Below, piece after piece: positions 46,172-56,730 of a stretch of 64,000 bases of DNA. The notes under the pieces were generated by a model, which worked only from the letters and a program-made list of their open reading frames with translations, had not been told where the DNA came from and did not search any database. Both the position numbers and the translations under genes were made by a program. How positions within the stretch are numbered: position 1 is the first letter of the stretch; each line of letters starts with the position of its first letter. This DNA is from Oopsacas minuta (Eukaryota > Porifera > Hexactinellida > Lyssacinosida > Leucopsacidae): contig JAKMXF010000309.1 in assembly GCA_024704765.1 (NCBI GenBank), forward strand, positions 349,887 through 413,886, read 5' to 3'.

Positions 46172-47185
46172 CTACAAGTTGTTATCAGCACTATCATCCT
46201 TGATAGCAGTCATCTGGATGTTGTTGCCTTCGTCATGCTTACCGTTACGTACTGGGGAAATCTTTGAGGAACCTTGTTGGGCGAGTTGGGGTTTGTGGGC
46301 AGGGTAATGATGGGTCTCAATGAAGAATATATATGCAATTGTCCCTACAGGCCCTCCTATCATAGGTCCTAGTATAGGTACGTAGAAATAGAAATCATGT
46401 ACACGGAATACTTCTGCACCCCAGAATAAGGCTACGAAGCAACGAGGAGGGAAATCACGTACTGGATTCATGGCTGCACCGCAATTGTATTGGAAACAAA
46501 CATTGAGTGTAAATAGGATGAGTGATACTCCGATAGGTCTGAGGTAATGAGGAACACCCGCGTTAGGTTTATCGAATATTGCTAAGGTTAAGAACTGTAG
46601 AAGGAATGTAGACCAGAATTGATCCCACATATTGTTCAGGTTTCCTACATGAGGCTGAGGGCTTGTTACCCACACACGATAGGTCTCATTTACTCCGTTA
46701 AATTCACGGGAACCTCCGTCAAAATTATTCATGGCGCTATAATAGTATAGGTAGACAATTACTGCAGCAGTGAATGCACCCAGATATTGTGCTAGCCAAT
46801 AAAATGGGACTTTTCTCCAAGGAAAACGACCTACTATTGCAAGTGAGAGAGTTACGGCGGGATTCATTTGCGCGCCAGACACCCCTAGAGCAGTGTACAT
46901 ACCGAATATTACTCCAACAGTTGTACCCCAGGTTGCTCCGATCCAAAAAGTAGTCTGATTCTGTGAGTAGAAAACCTGAGCTACAGACGCGATAGGGAAA
47001 CTTATCAGCATAATAGTAGCCCAATATTCTGCCATGTATTCTGGTCCTACGAATCTCATTATTTTCTTCCAGGCCCATTCGAATACCTTGAAAGGATACC
47101 AGAGGACTGCTGGACGGTTGTATTCAAACAGGAGAAACCTCTCGGGTCGCTCATTATAAGGAACTGTCGGCTCCACCTCTTCCAT
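46172..47185 (-). CDS. Aquaglyceroporin B, convergent paralogue, divergent NPA motif
   Basis: A 337-residue, six-helix MIP channel, clearly paralogous to aquaglyceroporin A along its whole length (shared PYNERPERFLLF, GVSGA-x-x-NPAVT, RPIGVSLILF, FFIETHHYPA). First motif MNPAVTL. Second AMNPVRDFPPRCF, with Val in place of Ala and again FPPR. The charged tail carries SPVRNGKHDE and may be regulatory. Single exon. It faces aquaglyceroporin A tail-to-tail, so the duplication was inverted. The two copies are diverged enough for different tissue use, and each has its own promoter. Confidence 0.93.
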   Translation of the reverse strand: MEEVEPTVPYNERPERFLLFEYNRPAVLWYPFKVFEWAWKKIMRFVGPEYMAEYWATIMLISFPIASVAQVFYSQNQTTFWIGATWGTTVGVIFGMYTALGVSGAQMNPAVTLSLAIVGRFPWRKVPFYWLAQYLGAFTAAVIVYLYYYSAMNNFDGGSREFNGVNETYRVWVTSPQPHVGNLNNMWDQFWSTFLLQFLTLAIFDKPNAGVPHYLRPIGVSLILFTLNVCFQYNCGAAMNPVRDFPPRCFVALFWGAEVFRVHDFYFYVPILGPMIGGPVGTIAYIFFIETHHYPAHKPQLAQQGSSKISPVRNGKHDEGNNIQMTAIKDDSADNNL

Positions 47186-49216
47186 TCTGGACTGTCAAAT
47201 TTAGCAAGTGATGAGTGTGTGAGTGAATTGTGTAACTAGTACTCATCACACAGTTTATATACGTTTCGTATCACGAGATAGGAACAACAACAACTCGTTC
47301 ATGTGGATTCCAATTCATACATCTAGTCTTCATTAAACTTCCTCAAATGTCTGTTGATCAGATGGCTGTTCAATTCATCAGATATTATTACGATATATTT
47401 CCATGCTATTCTACATTTTCTTTATAACTAACTTGTTCTCCTGATGGCTCTTTGTCTGTTTGGCTTCTGAAAGCTGTTTCTGAATGCTAACATATGCTGC
47501 ATATATTATTTGTAGCTGATTCAATCGCCGATTTACTTACAATGATTCAATTCATTGTTTTGAGTTAAATGCTTGCATCAAAGTTTGTGCATTTTATTAC
47601 GAACTTTGCTTCATTACTAATCCTAGATGAAACGTCATAAATACTTGCCCTTCTTGATACTGATCTCCTCAAATATTATATTTCTTTGCAGTCAACTCCT
47701 GTCATAATTAATTGATTCTTTACCCCCAATAGCTTGAAAGTAAATGATTTAACTCCGCTTATAACGAAATATTATAGGGGTTCCGAGCCTTGCATTATAA
47801 CTAGATCACCTTTCTTTACTTTCAATTTCTTATTTAATATTATCCCATATCTAGCTACTGTTATAATTCTATAAGATATATTGTAATCTGAGATTATTTG
47901 TGTTGTATGTGAGGAGAGACGGTTAGCAGCTCCCTCGATAAGGACGAGCAACATCAATGGTAGAGGCATTCCATCCTAAGATGGCTACCAATGTTTTTTG
48001 TTTGTAATAAATGAGATCACTAGTTTATCTGTGATGAAACATTCATTTCTTTATCTACCTACTATTCTAACAAAGTATTTACAGTGCTTATACGCTATTC
48101 TAATTCCGTTACATAATTGAATGTTAATGCCACAGGTAATGACGTCATTACTCTTATACCTTAGTTTTTGATTCTCCTATCTAACAAGATTTGAATATAT
48201 ACGCTTCCTTGGATGTATTACCCCCTTTAGTAGTTCGGGGCGAGCCGAGTGACCGTGGCATACGTACATAGACATAACTGAGGTGTTTTTAGATAGATGA
48301 AGATGCTAGCAACCCTTAAAAGGAATTGCTAGCTACGCCTCTGCATACGTAGCTGTTGTAAATGATCCAATTGGACCATCTACATTGCAATTTTTCCTAT
48401 TAGAATTATTGCTAGGAGTATCAAAGTTGCATTCGCTGAATGACCTCGATTCTTATAATATTTATACCCAAACTATATTACTCTATTTCCTCACATTTCA
48501 TTGAGGCATTACAGTAGTGTAGTCAGGGATGGTTTCCTTATAGCCTCGTCCCACCACTAGCACCTATTACAAGTAATATTGGTGATTGCGTGGTTGCGTA
48601 TGAGACTAAACTATTCGGAAACCAAGAAAGGGAGAGGGGGAGCTAAAAATGTGTTCTGCTGTCATTTCCCTTAGAAAGGAGAATCTAGCAGGCCCTGACA
48701 CGCAAAGCTGTCAGAGCGTTCACATAGTCAACTCGTGTCTATTGGCCACATGATGAGCATTAATTTCAATTATCTATCTTAAAAGACCAATAAAAGAAAC
48801 CAAATATCGGTGAGCGGAGAGATCTTATCTTCTCTGCAACTAATCCTCTGTTTTATACTCATTCTATTTGCATATTGTATTTCTGCTTGATCTAATTATG
48901 AGTACTGTCATTTGATATTTTGTGTCATAGAATATTCTAGATTTTTACGTGTACAATGAATTCTTAAGTATTTTACTTGATTCTGTTGTTGTTGTTGCTG
49001 TACAAACTTTATATCAACAATTTACACTTATAATTGCTTCTTGATGCTACAACGGTGCTAATATTTGTAAATAGTAGTTGCATTATGTATCTTTGGAAAT
49101 ATAATTGCTAATTTGCAAGACTAATCAATGGGCATTTGCCCCAGGTATGCCAGATCCTGTGACCGCCCCTGATTATATCAAATATTTTCATGTTTGTTGC
49201 TTATCATTAGAATATA
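47186..49216. other. Two-kilobase spacer without a supported gene
   Basis: AT-rich. A pogo-like relic lies near 47690-47780 (GCAGTCAACTCCTGTCATAA). A 65-codon minus-strand frame at 47772-47969 starts with a hydrophobic stretch but ends in this repeat and has no family match. No tRNA or ncRNA fold is recognised. It holds the aquaglyceroporin B and WRAP73 promoters. Confidence 0.55.
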
Positions 49217-50660
49217 ATGGAAGTTTCATTTTCCGAGCCTTACCAACACACATCTGGCTTATGTGAGTTTTCTCCAGACGGAAGGTTTCTAGCTAGCTGT
49301 TGTCAGTGCAGATTATCACTACGAGATGCTGCTACACAGCATGTACTGTATCTACACACTACACTAGACCCTATACAGTATATTGAATGGTCACCTGATT
49401 CCTTACTCATACTATGTGCTATGTACAGACGGGGTATCGTGCAGGTATGGTCATTGGAGCATAGCGAATGGAGCTGTAAGATAGATGAGGGCCTATGTGG
49501 TCTAGTGTCGGCTGTTTGGACATCTGACAGCAGAAATATTCTCACTACTTGTCAATTCCATCTCAGAATGACTGTATGGTCTCTTGTTAATAAATCAGTT
49601 TCTTATCTCAAATGGCCTAAATTGGAGAAAGGTAATATGAATACAGAAATATGCAATAGATACCGGTTATAAGAACACCCATGGGAGTAGCAAAATGTTC
49701 TTATAACCGGTATACTGTATTTCTGTAGGAAGTGTATCTTTCACTAAGAACGGTAAATTAATGTGTCTAGCAGAGCGAAGAGATGGAAAAGATCATGTTA
49801 GTGTATTTAACCTCGCTTCCTGGGCTATGTTATCTAACTTCCAAGTAACTACTGAGGATCTAGCTGCTATACAGTTCTCTCCTGATTGCTCACATATTTG
49901 TGTGTTAGATTCCGCGATATTCTGTAAACTAGCTGTTTATTCAATAGACGGTAGATGTCTAGCTGATGTATCTCCGTACTCCAATGCTTTAGGGCTTAGA
50001 TGTATGGACTGGTCGGATTCAGGACAGCTCCTAGCTATAGGGGCCTATGACCAGAAGATCCGTATACTCAATCATCTTACTTGGAGTATTCTCTTAGAAT
50101 TTGAACACAGCTCTCCTATAGAGCAGAGAGAAGTTAATGTGTTTGTAGAAACGGAATCAAAGCCTAATTTCAGTAAAGATATACATCAGAAACTTAGGAA
50201 GTTTGAGAAGAATACATCTAGTCGTTATGAGACTAAAGATACTCCTTTCACTATTCCTGCTCGTAAACCAAATCCCAAGGAAGCTGATCCTAAAATCGGT
50301 GTATCAAATTTAAAGTTTAGTCCAGACAGCTCATTACTAGCTAGTAAGAATGAAAATATGCCAAATACTGTATGGATATGGAGTGTTAAGAAGGTGCGAT
50401 TAACCGCAGTTCTCACTCACTTGAACGAAGTGAAATGTTTCGCATGGGACCCCTGTCAATCACGTTTAGCTATATGTACAGGTTCTTATAAAATATATCT
50501 TTGGTCTCTATCATGTAACGGAGCTTTTGCAGCTGATTTACCATCTCTAAATAGTTTCTCAGTCCGCAGCTTACGATGGCATCCAAGCGGATCTTCACTA
50601 CTCATCTGTTCTAATACACACTTCTATATATGCTACTTTGATGACATCACCACTGAATAA
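49217..50660 (+). CDS. WRAP73: WRAP73/WDR8 WD-repeat centrosome protein
   Basis: Centriolar-satellite WD-repeat protein that works with SSX2IP in spindle and cilium assembly. Two exons, 49217-49631 and 49729-50660, giving 448 residues (human 460). Homology is continuous: [138 protein letters not shown]. The one intron is 97 nt and consists almost wholly of a MITE, which also supplies the acceptor. The next gene begins 102 bp downstream on the same strand. Confidence 0.95.
49642..49727. mobile_element. 'CGGTTATAAGAAC' MITE forming the WRAP73 intron
   Basis: TACAGAAATA ... ACCGGTTATAAGAACA on the left is mirrored by TGTTCTTATAACCGGT ... TATTTCTGTA on the right. The element covers about 86 of the 97 intron bases. 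Its last TA plus the next G forms the acceptor TGTAG. Confidence 0.85.
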
Positions 50661-50762
50661 CTCTTTTGTCACTCTAATTAATCTCTTATTTGATTTTAAT
50701 AATTATATTTTATCACTAATTATATTATTTTATTGTAGTAGATAAAACAGTGACGTCATAAA

Positions 50763-52817
50763 ATGTGTGAAGAATTCAATTTCTTGTCTCACACAGAGCG
50801 CAGACATTTGCTTGCTGGGATTAAGGCACAAGTTTGGGAGATAATTCCCTATATAGAAGATTCTGATAAACTATTCTCTATCTTATCTCCTCTCTCTCCG
50901 ACAGAGGCTCGTCTGTTGTTGGTTTATGGGGCGGGACCTCCTAGCCCTCATTCTTGGACAACATTCAAACAGTCCCCCTGGTTAGAACTTCTTCACAGTC
51001 TCTGGGACGGACAAGACAAGCGAGTAGATAGATTAATAGAATTGTATGATTTTCCTCCTGATTCTCCTGGTTTATCAAACTCATGTACTCATCTCGTGTC
51101 ACCTGCCATCGCCCTGTCACGCTCTCTTGAAGTAGAAGCTCTTGACTTCTTACTAGACAAGTATTGTATCAGTATAGATCTGCATTCGAGCAAATTCGTT
51201 ATTTCTACACCATTAATTGAAACAGTTAAGGATTGTGACGTCATGATAGTACATCAAATAATGCTTAACTTGATTAAGAGAGGAGCTAATGTAAACTCTG
51301 TTACGAGAGAATTGAAGCAGAGTTGTCTACATATAATACTCACTAGATCTCGTGTAAGTAAGGATCTATTCAGATTACTACTGGAGAATGGAGCTGATAT
51401 AAATCTACCAGATGCGAAAGGTAACACCCCACTACACTATATTGTAGAGAAGAATATATACAAACTATTTCCTATTATTACAGAGTTTGTATTGTCTGGT
51501 AAGATAGAATTGCTATTATTACGTAATAATAATAATTTCACACCTCTGATGTATGCTGTATATGAATCTGATGTCAAGAGCTCTTTATTCCTGCTGGAAC
51601 ACTGTGAACTCTCTGTAGCAACCGTTAGACAGAATAGGTATTTGTATATAATTAGTAGTGAGAAGAAATATATTTATAGAAAGAAAATGCGACGTACTTT
51701 ACTATGCTGTATAAAGCATGGTTTAGGAACTGGTAGTATAGACCATGGATATCTTAAAGATGAGTTCTGTGACGCAGAAAAGCTCTCAGACATAGATCCC
51801 CTGACAGAAACAGCTGTTAGACTTCTCATAAACTCATATTTCTATCGTGACGTCAGTGTCGGTATGCCTAATCCTGTGTTAGATATGGAAATGAGGAGAA
51901 CTTGTAAAAGAGTTTGTAATAGGAAATATAGGAAGTATAATTTGGGTGTTGCTAATTTGACACCTATACATCAGCTGACTGCTTGTTGTCTACAGCTGTT
52001 CATGGATCCTTACCCTGGGCTGAACAAATGCTCTATCCTCTCAGAATATTTCGTACATAAGATGGATATTTCGCGAGAACTCTATGCTCTTATTAAAGTG
52101 TCTAGTCAGTTTGTAGACCAAACAGTATTCGATACAATGCATCCAATTGTTAGCGAGTATTTTGAAGTTAATATACTCAATCTTATCAACCATCCTCTGT
52201 CTTTGGTATGTAATGCTTGGGAAGAACTCATAACTGTTTCTATCACTTATTTATGGCTCTGCTATGAACATGTTGCGCTATTCGCAGAAACCAAGGAGAT
52301 CCTGTATGAATACATTTTTCGTATTATTCACAAATTCCATACATTTGCTGGTAGAAAGCATTCTCTGATCTCTAGCATTATAATTGCATTATCTTCTCCC
52401 AAGCTAGATTTGTGTGTTAATCTCAAAGGCATTGTTAAAATAACTCCAATCATTTTAGTGGATTTTTTAATGGAATTTGGAGCATCTTTGAACACCCGCG
52501 GATGTGATGGCACTACTCCTCTGCATTTAGCTAGCGTCTACAAAAACCAAGAATTAGTACAATATTTGCTGGAGCGAAACGCAGATCCGTCTGCATTAGA
52601 TTATCTACAAGATAGTTGTGTTAGTTATTTTGCGGTTTTTGACATAGAATACAGCCTTCCTCGCATTTCTACTCTCAAAATATTATCCAGAGATACTGTG
52701 CTTAGGAATAAGCTTAACTACAAGCAATTTTATATGGAGAATCTATCTGAGAAAAATTTTACGAATATTTTAGAATTTATAAATTTGAGCAGACCTTATA
52801 TGGAATTAATTAATTAA
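50763..52817 (+). CDS. Large ankyrin-repeat protein, FEM1-like organisation, single exon
   Basis: A 684-residue protein. Ankyrin repeats near residues 150-290 (GANVNSVTRELKQSCLHIIL, GADINLPDAKGNTPLHYIV, NNFTPLMYAVYES) are followed by a helical middle region of about 280 residues. A second ankyrin block lies at about 560-620 (FGASLNTRGCDGTTPLHLAS, LERNADPSALDYLQDS). A split ankyrin/helical/ankyrin layout resembles FEM1, the substrate receptor of Cullin2 ligases, but I see no clear VHL box and make no firm assignment. It starts 102 bp after the WRAP73 stop, behind a CRE-like TGACGTCA. The CDS runs into a (TTAA)n tract at its stop. A pyrimidine-rich TTTATTGTAG 25 nt before the ATG could be a 5'-UTR or trans-splice acceptor. 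Confidence 0.75.
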   Translation: MCEEFNFLSHTERRHLLAGIKAQVWEIIPYIEDSDKLFSILSPLSPTEARLLLVYGAGPPSPHSWTTFKQSPWLELLHSLWDGQDKRVDRLIELYDFPPDSPGLSNSCTHLVSPAIALSRSLEVEALDFLLDKYCISIDLHSSKFVISTPLIETVKDCDVMIVHQIMLNLIKRGANVNSVTRELKQSCLHIILTRSRVSKDLFRLLLENGADINLPDAKGNTPLHYIVEKNIYKLFPIITEFVLSGKIELLLLRNNNNFTPLMYAVYESDVKSSLFLLEHCELSVATVRQNRYLYIISSEKKYIYRKKMRRTLLCCIKHGLGTGSIDHGYLKDEFCDAEKLSDIDPLTETAVRLLINSYFYRDVSVGMPNPVLDMEMRRTCKRVCNRKYRKYNLGVANLTPIHQLTACCLQLFMDPYPGLNKCSILSEYFVHKMDISRELYALIKVSSQFVDQTVFDTMHPIVSEYFEVNILNLINHPLSLVCNAWEELITVSITYLWLCYEHVALFAETKEILYEYIFRIIHKFHTFAGRKHSLISSIIIALSSPKLDLCVNLKGIVKITPIILVDFLMEFGASLNTRGCDGTTPLHLASVYKNQELVQYLLERNADPSALDYLQDSCVSYFAVFDIEYSLPRISTLKILSRDTVLRNKLNYKQFYMENLSEKNFTNILEFINLSRPYMELIN

Positions 52818-53091
52818 TTAATTAATTCTGTTTAATTTTTTGTGTTTTGTAACATCTTTATTAGCAAATTCATATTTCTTATATTTCCTATGCAATCTCG
52901 CCTTATTTAATTGGGAAATTGCATGTTATTGGATATTTTATAAACACATATAGGCAGACTGTATAATATTAATTCCCATTTAATTTGAAATGTTGTTTAA
53001 TACAAGTTACAAGAATGCATACAAAAGTGAGTAATATTAGTTAATATTATTTATAAAGTAAGTGTATAAGAGAATAACGTAAAAGAGTTTG

Positions 53092-53421
53092 TTAGTTATC
53101 TGCCCACTTAAACGGATCGAATATATGAATTTCTGTTTGTGCTGAATGTCTATAACTTTTGAGTTCTCTTTCTAATCGAATCTTTTCTTGCATTAAAATT
53201 TCTTTCTGGAATTTTAGTGTGTTTATTTCATCTCTCTCTTTCGTACGAAATCTCTTCCCGTAGCATCTAATTCGTAATAATCTTCTGTAACTTTTCAATT
53301 CTTTCATTTGATCTTCATTCAATCCTTTCGAATGAGCTTTAGCTTTCAATTCAGAGTTTCCTAATTTGCAAACTTCCTCCTCACTTAACCCGTATGTATT
53401 TTGTGTTATCTTCCTTGGCAT
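53092..53421 (-). CDS. Maf-like small bZIP protein, copy 1
   Basis: A 109-residue single-exon protein. N-terminal LSEEEVCKLGNSELKAKA ... LNEDQMKELKSYRR corresponds to the extended homology region of Maf factors, followed directly by the basic region LLRIRCYGKRFRTKER and a heptad-spaced coiled coil. Compared with Maf (K-N-R-G-Y-A-x-S-C-R), the invariant Asn is Ile, Ala is Gly and Cys is Phe, while Tyr and the final Arg stay. The zipper is short, and there is no transactivation region, as in small Mafs. Two close paralogues lie at 55561 and 56401 on the same strand. It may bind a different site or act as a dimerisation inhibitor. The Maf relation is by pattern. Confidence 0.75.
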   Translation of the reverse strand: MPRKITQNTYGLSEEEVCKLGNSELKAKAHSKGLNEDQMKELKSYRRLLRIRCYGKRFRTKERDEINTLKFQKEILMQEKIRLERELKSYRHSAQTEIHIFDPFKWADN

Positions 53422-55560
53422 TTCTATTTATCTTTTATTTGTTCAATTGTAACTTAATATTTCTTATATTTATACGAATTTATATATAACAACAGCCCTT
53501 ATATCACATGTTAATAGCTTGTCTTTCTGTTTCTTGATTAGAAAAGCTATTCTTTCCTAGAATTTGAATACTAAAATTGTTTATATTATAGTTTGTTGAT
53601 TTGTAGAACCATTACGGGAATTCAATTTGGACAATTTCCTAAGAATTCCCTGTTTTATTAATATCAGCATTATGTATTGATTTGGTTCTTTTCACAAGTT
53701 TAATTGAATTAGAATGACTTTATCTTACACGCGACGAGTTTCTCTTTAACATAATTATAGAGTTTATAGGTTTATCTATCTATTTGTTTGTTTGTAATGC
53801 CTTTAAAGTTAAGGCCATTTCTAGCTGTAAGAACTCAGGCAAATTCTGAGCAATGACAAGTTCAGTGAATATGAAATTAATATTACGTGATGTAATAGTA
53901 ATACGATAATGCTAATTTGTATTATTTATTGTATTTTGGTATTATTTTATTATTTTTTTCATTCATTAGAATGACATTTACGTTTAAGCAAATTATTCAC
54001 ATCCGGTATTTGCATATTTGTATGATAATTATAATAATTACAAACTTAATCATTCACCATCAAGTTTGTAATGATTCTAGGAGTATTTGCTTGAATTTAA
54101 TTCTAAGCATTTTCCATTCTTTGAGTTTTTGAAATGCCAAATCTTATCAGAATTTATCCATATTTATGAATTCCTCTACAGATATGTTGAGAGTTATCAC
54201 GAAAATATTCCTAACTCTCATTCTTTGATTTATAGCAATTTACCACCCCTTTTCACTGAATATTATTTATTTTACAAGTGTCCATATTTTGTCTGATCTC
54301 TCCATTTCGTCCGAATCATTATTTGAATTAGTCCCTTGCTGTTGTTATTGATGTTTACAAGTTCTATTTCATTTTTTTTACTTATGTTACTTTTGGGTGA
54401 ACTCGTTACCTCTGGGTTCTAACACGTGAATGTTCTTACGTGCAGAACTTGCTCCTTTCCTTCATAATGATTCGACAACTATTTCTATTATTAGTTTGAA
54501 TATATTTAATACTAATTAACAAGGACATAGTAGGTCCACTGTGACTAATTGGAAACTGCAAATATAGCATTTGACTGTAACAATTATGTTACCTCATTCA
54601 TGCTCCTATAATCTCTATGAAATACTATTAGTCATGTTCTATGTCTATATATGGTTACTGGTTATAACCTTATTTCCTTATTATATATATTGTACCAACT
54701 CCTGTTATATCAAGAACGGATATATCGACCACAGGCCCTTTCGATATAATCTAAGGTCCTCATATATTCTCGAATACTTTCAATTTACACTCTCTAACTC
54801 TGCTAACATAGAACTGAATTATATAACCAAGTGGTTAGATACCAGTAATTCCTAAAATGGGACTCCGGGTCTGTTCCATTGATCAGTTAGCCGATATTTT
54901 CGTATCATTAATACCGTAAGCCGCAGTTGCGATTCTTACCCACACCCCAGGCAACTTTACAAGGTCTTAGTGATCTTTGCTTCCTAGAATTTACTACCAA
55001 ACTCCACACGATCAGTTATAAACATAATATCTCTGTTAGCTAATAAATATTATTTCAAATAGTTAGACCTTGTGCATGACTCTATTTGCCATTTAGATTA
55101 CTACTCAGTCACATTACAATCAATTCACGAGATAGTCTTATGGCAGAATTAGTTTAAGGAATTATTTTTGGTTTTAGATTAGTCATTATTATTTAGACAC
55201 AATTGTTTTTGTTCTAAATATAAATTTGGAATTTCCGTCCTCATCAGGCGGACAGCTTCATCCTGGTTACGAGGATCACATGAAAATGTTGTAAAAAGAA
55301 ATCTGATATCTCATTTTAAAATGATTCATATTGAAAGTATTTCGGCTGTATTTCGCTCGCCAGTATTTTTGATTCGTGTAATGTAGAGGATTGATTAGAA
55401 ATTATTAATGTTATGAGCTATTGCTAACATAGATATTTTCATAACTAGCAAAAAGATTTATAATCACTTGCTATTTAATTTAACAGAATTGATGCTTATT
55501 AATGAGGTAATTATGCTGTAGCGAATGTGAGTTGTATTGCTAGTCTATTTTGAGTTGTAG
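53422..55560. other. AT-rich spacer between Maf-like copies 1 and 2
   Basis: About 2.1 kb. A pogo-like relic lies near 54690-54762 (AACTCCTGTTATATCAAG). Short frames encode only AT-driven hydrophobic peptides. I find no fourth Maf-like copy, intact or broken, and no RNA gene. Confidence 0.5.
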
Positions 55561-55926
55561 TTATAAGTATTGTGGCTGTGATAATATTAGGGGAGATTCT
55601 ATGGTCAGGATGTTATCTAGGAGTTCAATAACTTCCATAACTGAGTTCTGATCTTTATACCATTCTATTTCTTGTTTGAGCAGTGCTACCTCTCTCTGCC
55701 AAATACGTTTCTCCTCTCGTAATCTGTCCAGATATAACCTTTCTCTCTTCCTGAAATCTCTCCCGTAACTTCTGACCTTCAATAAACGTCTGTAATTCTT
55801 TATTGCCTCTACTTCTACATCAGTTAATCCTCTCTCCTTCGCTAAAGATACCAAATCTTGCATGTCTAGATCTGTTATCTCAGTCTCACTCATACCAAAT
55901 GTATCTATGCTAAATCTAGTCGGCAT
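55561..55926 (-). CDS. Maf-like small bZIP protein, copy 2
   Basis: 121 residues, single exon. It begins MPTRFSIDTFGMSETEI, then the extended-homology-like segment DLVSLAKERGLTDVEVEAIK and basic region YRRLLKVRSYGRDFRKRER. Asn of the bZIP signature is Val, Ala is Gly and Cys is Phe, as in copy 3. The coiled coil (L-x6-L spacing through LDRLREEK, VALLKQEI) is about 40 residues. Its tail is longer than in copies 1 and 3 (ILTIESPLILSQPQYL). It is separated from copy 3 by 474 bp. It keeps an open frame and conserved pattern, so it is probably functional. Confidence 0.78.
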   Translation of the reverse strand: MPTRFSIDTFGMSETEITDLDMQDLVSLAKERGLTDVEVEAIKNYRRLLKVRSYGRDFRKRERLYLDRLREEKRIWQREVALLKQEIEWYKDQNSVMEVIELLDNILTIESPLILSQPQYL

Positions 55927-56400
55927 TGTTTTTGATTTGAATTGTTCGTTTCTTATTTAATAATTTCAAGTCTCCATATTTATAGTTTGGAGATTTTGTG
56001 ATTCTTTTAGTGTCATTATATATTCGTTTTCCGATTCTTAACAGTATCAACCAATCTTCTATCTCTTCGATGAAATATCACTGTTTTAATTACAATAGAA
56101 CTTTTAGCTTAAGTTTCAGTACTAGCTTAGTTGCAATTATATCGAATAAACATTTTCATTTAGGAAATATTTCGATGCTCTTTACCTTCTAGGAATAATT
56201 GTTTTAGATTTTTGTCGCATTGTTTTTGCTTGGTTCCATTTCCTTATATTTGTAGCTTATTTCTTATAAACATTTTATTACGAGCAATGTAAAGTTACTT
56301 ATCTGTAGGACTTGTAATATGTTATTGTTTAGTTTGTAACTAATTCAGTAAGGTTACAATAAGCAATTGTTATTTATTATAAACTCAAGTATTTTGTAAA
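55927..56400. other. Spacer between Maf-like copies 2 and 3
   Basis: 474 bp, AT-rich. It must contain the copy 2 promoter. No TATA box is placed convincingly and no repeat family is recognised. Confidence 0.45.
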
Positions 56401-56730
56401 TTAATAAGGATAGAATTGCTCCAAAATTTCTATAGTCTCCATAATAGAAATCTGATTTTGATACCATTCAATCTCTTCCTTCAAAAGTATGGTCTTTCTC
56501 TCCCAAATAAGTTTATCTTGTCTCAGTCGAGTGATTGAATCTCTTTCTCTCTTTCTGAAATCTTTTCCATAATTACGAACTTTTAACAGTCGTCTGTAAG
56601 ATTTTAACTTTTTGATCTGCTCCCTAGATAATCTCCTATCTCTTCCTGTCTGCAGGAATTCTGTATGAGTTTGACTCATAATTTCCTCTTCACTAAGGCC
56701 ATACGTGTCTATACTAATTCTCTTTGGCAT
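56401..56730 (-). CDS. Maf-like small bZIP protein, copy 3
   Basis: 109 residues, single exon. MPKRISIDTYGLSEEEI is nearly the same start as in the other copies; RRLSREQIKKLKSYRR completes the extended homology-like region. Basic region LLKVRNYGKDFRKRER, with Val for Asn, Gly for Ala, Phe for Cys and Arg kept. A coiled coil follows (LIWERKTILLKEEIEWYQNQ). Copies 2 and 3 share EIEWY and MExIExL in the zipper end, so they are the closest pair. The order of duplication appears to be copy 1 first, then 2 and 3. Confidence 0.78.
   Translation of the reverse strand: MPKRISIDTYGLSEEEIMSQTHTEFLQTGRDRRLSREQIKKLKSYRRLLKVRNYGKDFRKRERDSITRLRQDKLIWERKTILLKEEIEWYQNQISIMETIEILEQFYPY

Noticed and set aside
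47772-47969. Minus-strand 65-codon frame with hydrophobic start
   Set aside because: It ends in a pogo-like relic and has no partner exon or family match that I can see.
54571-54855. Plus-strand 94-codon frame between Maf-like genes
   Set aside because: It covers a pogo-like relic and AT-rich sequence and has no family pattern.
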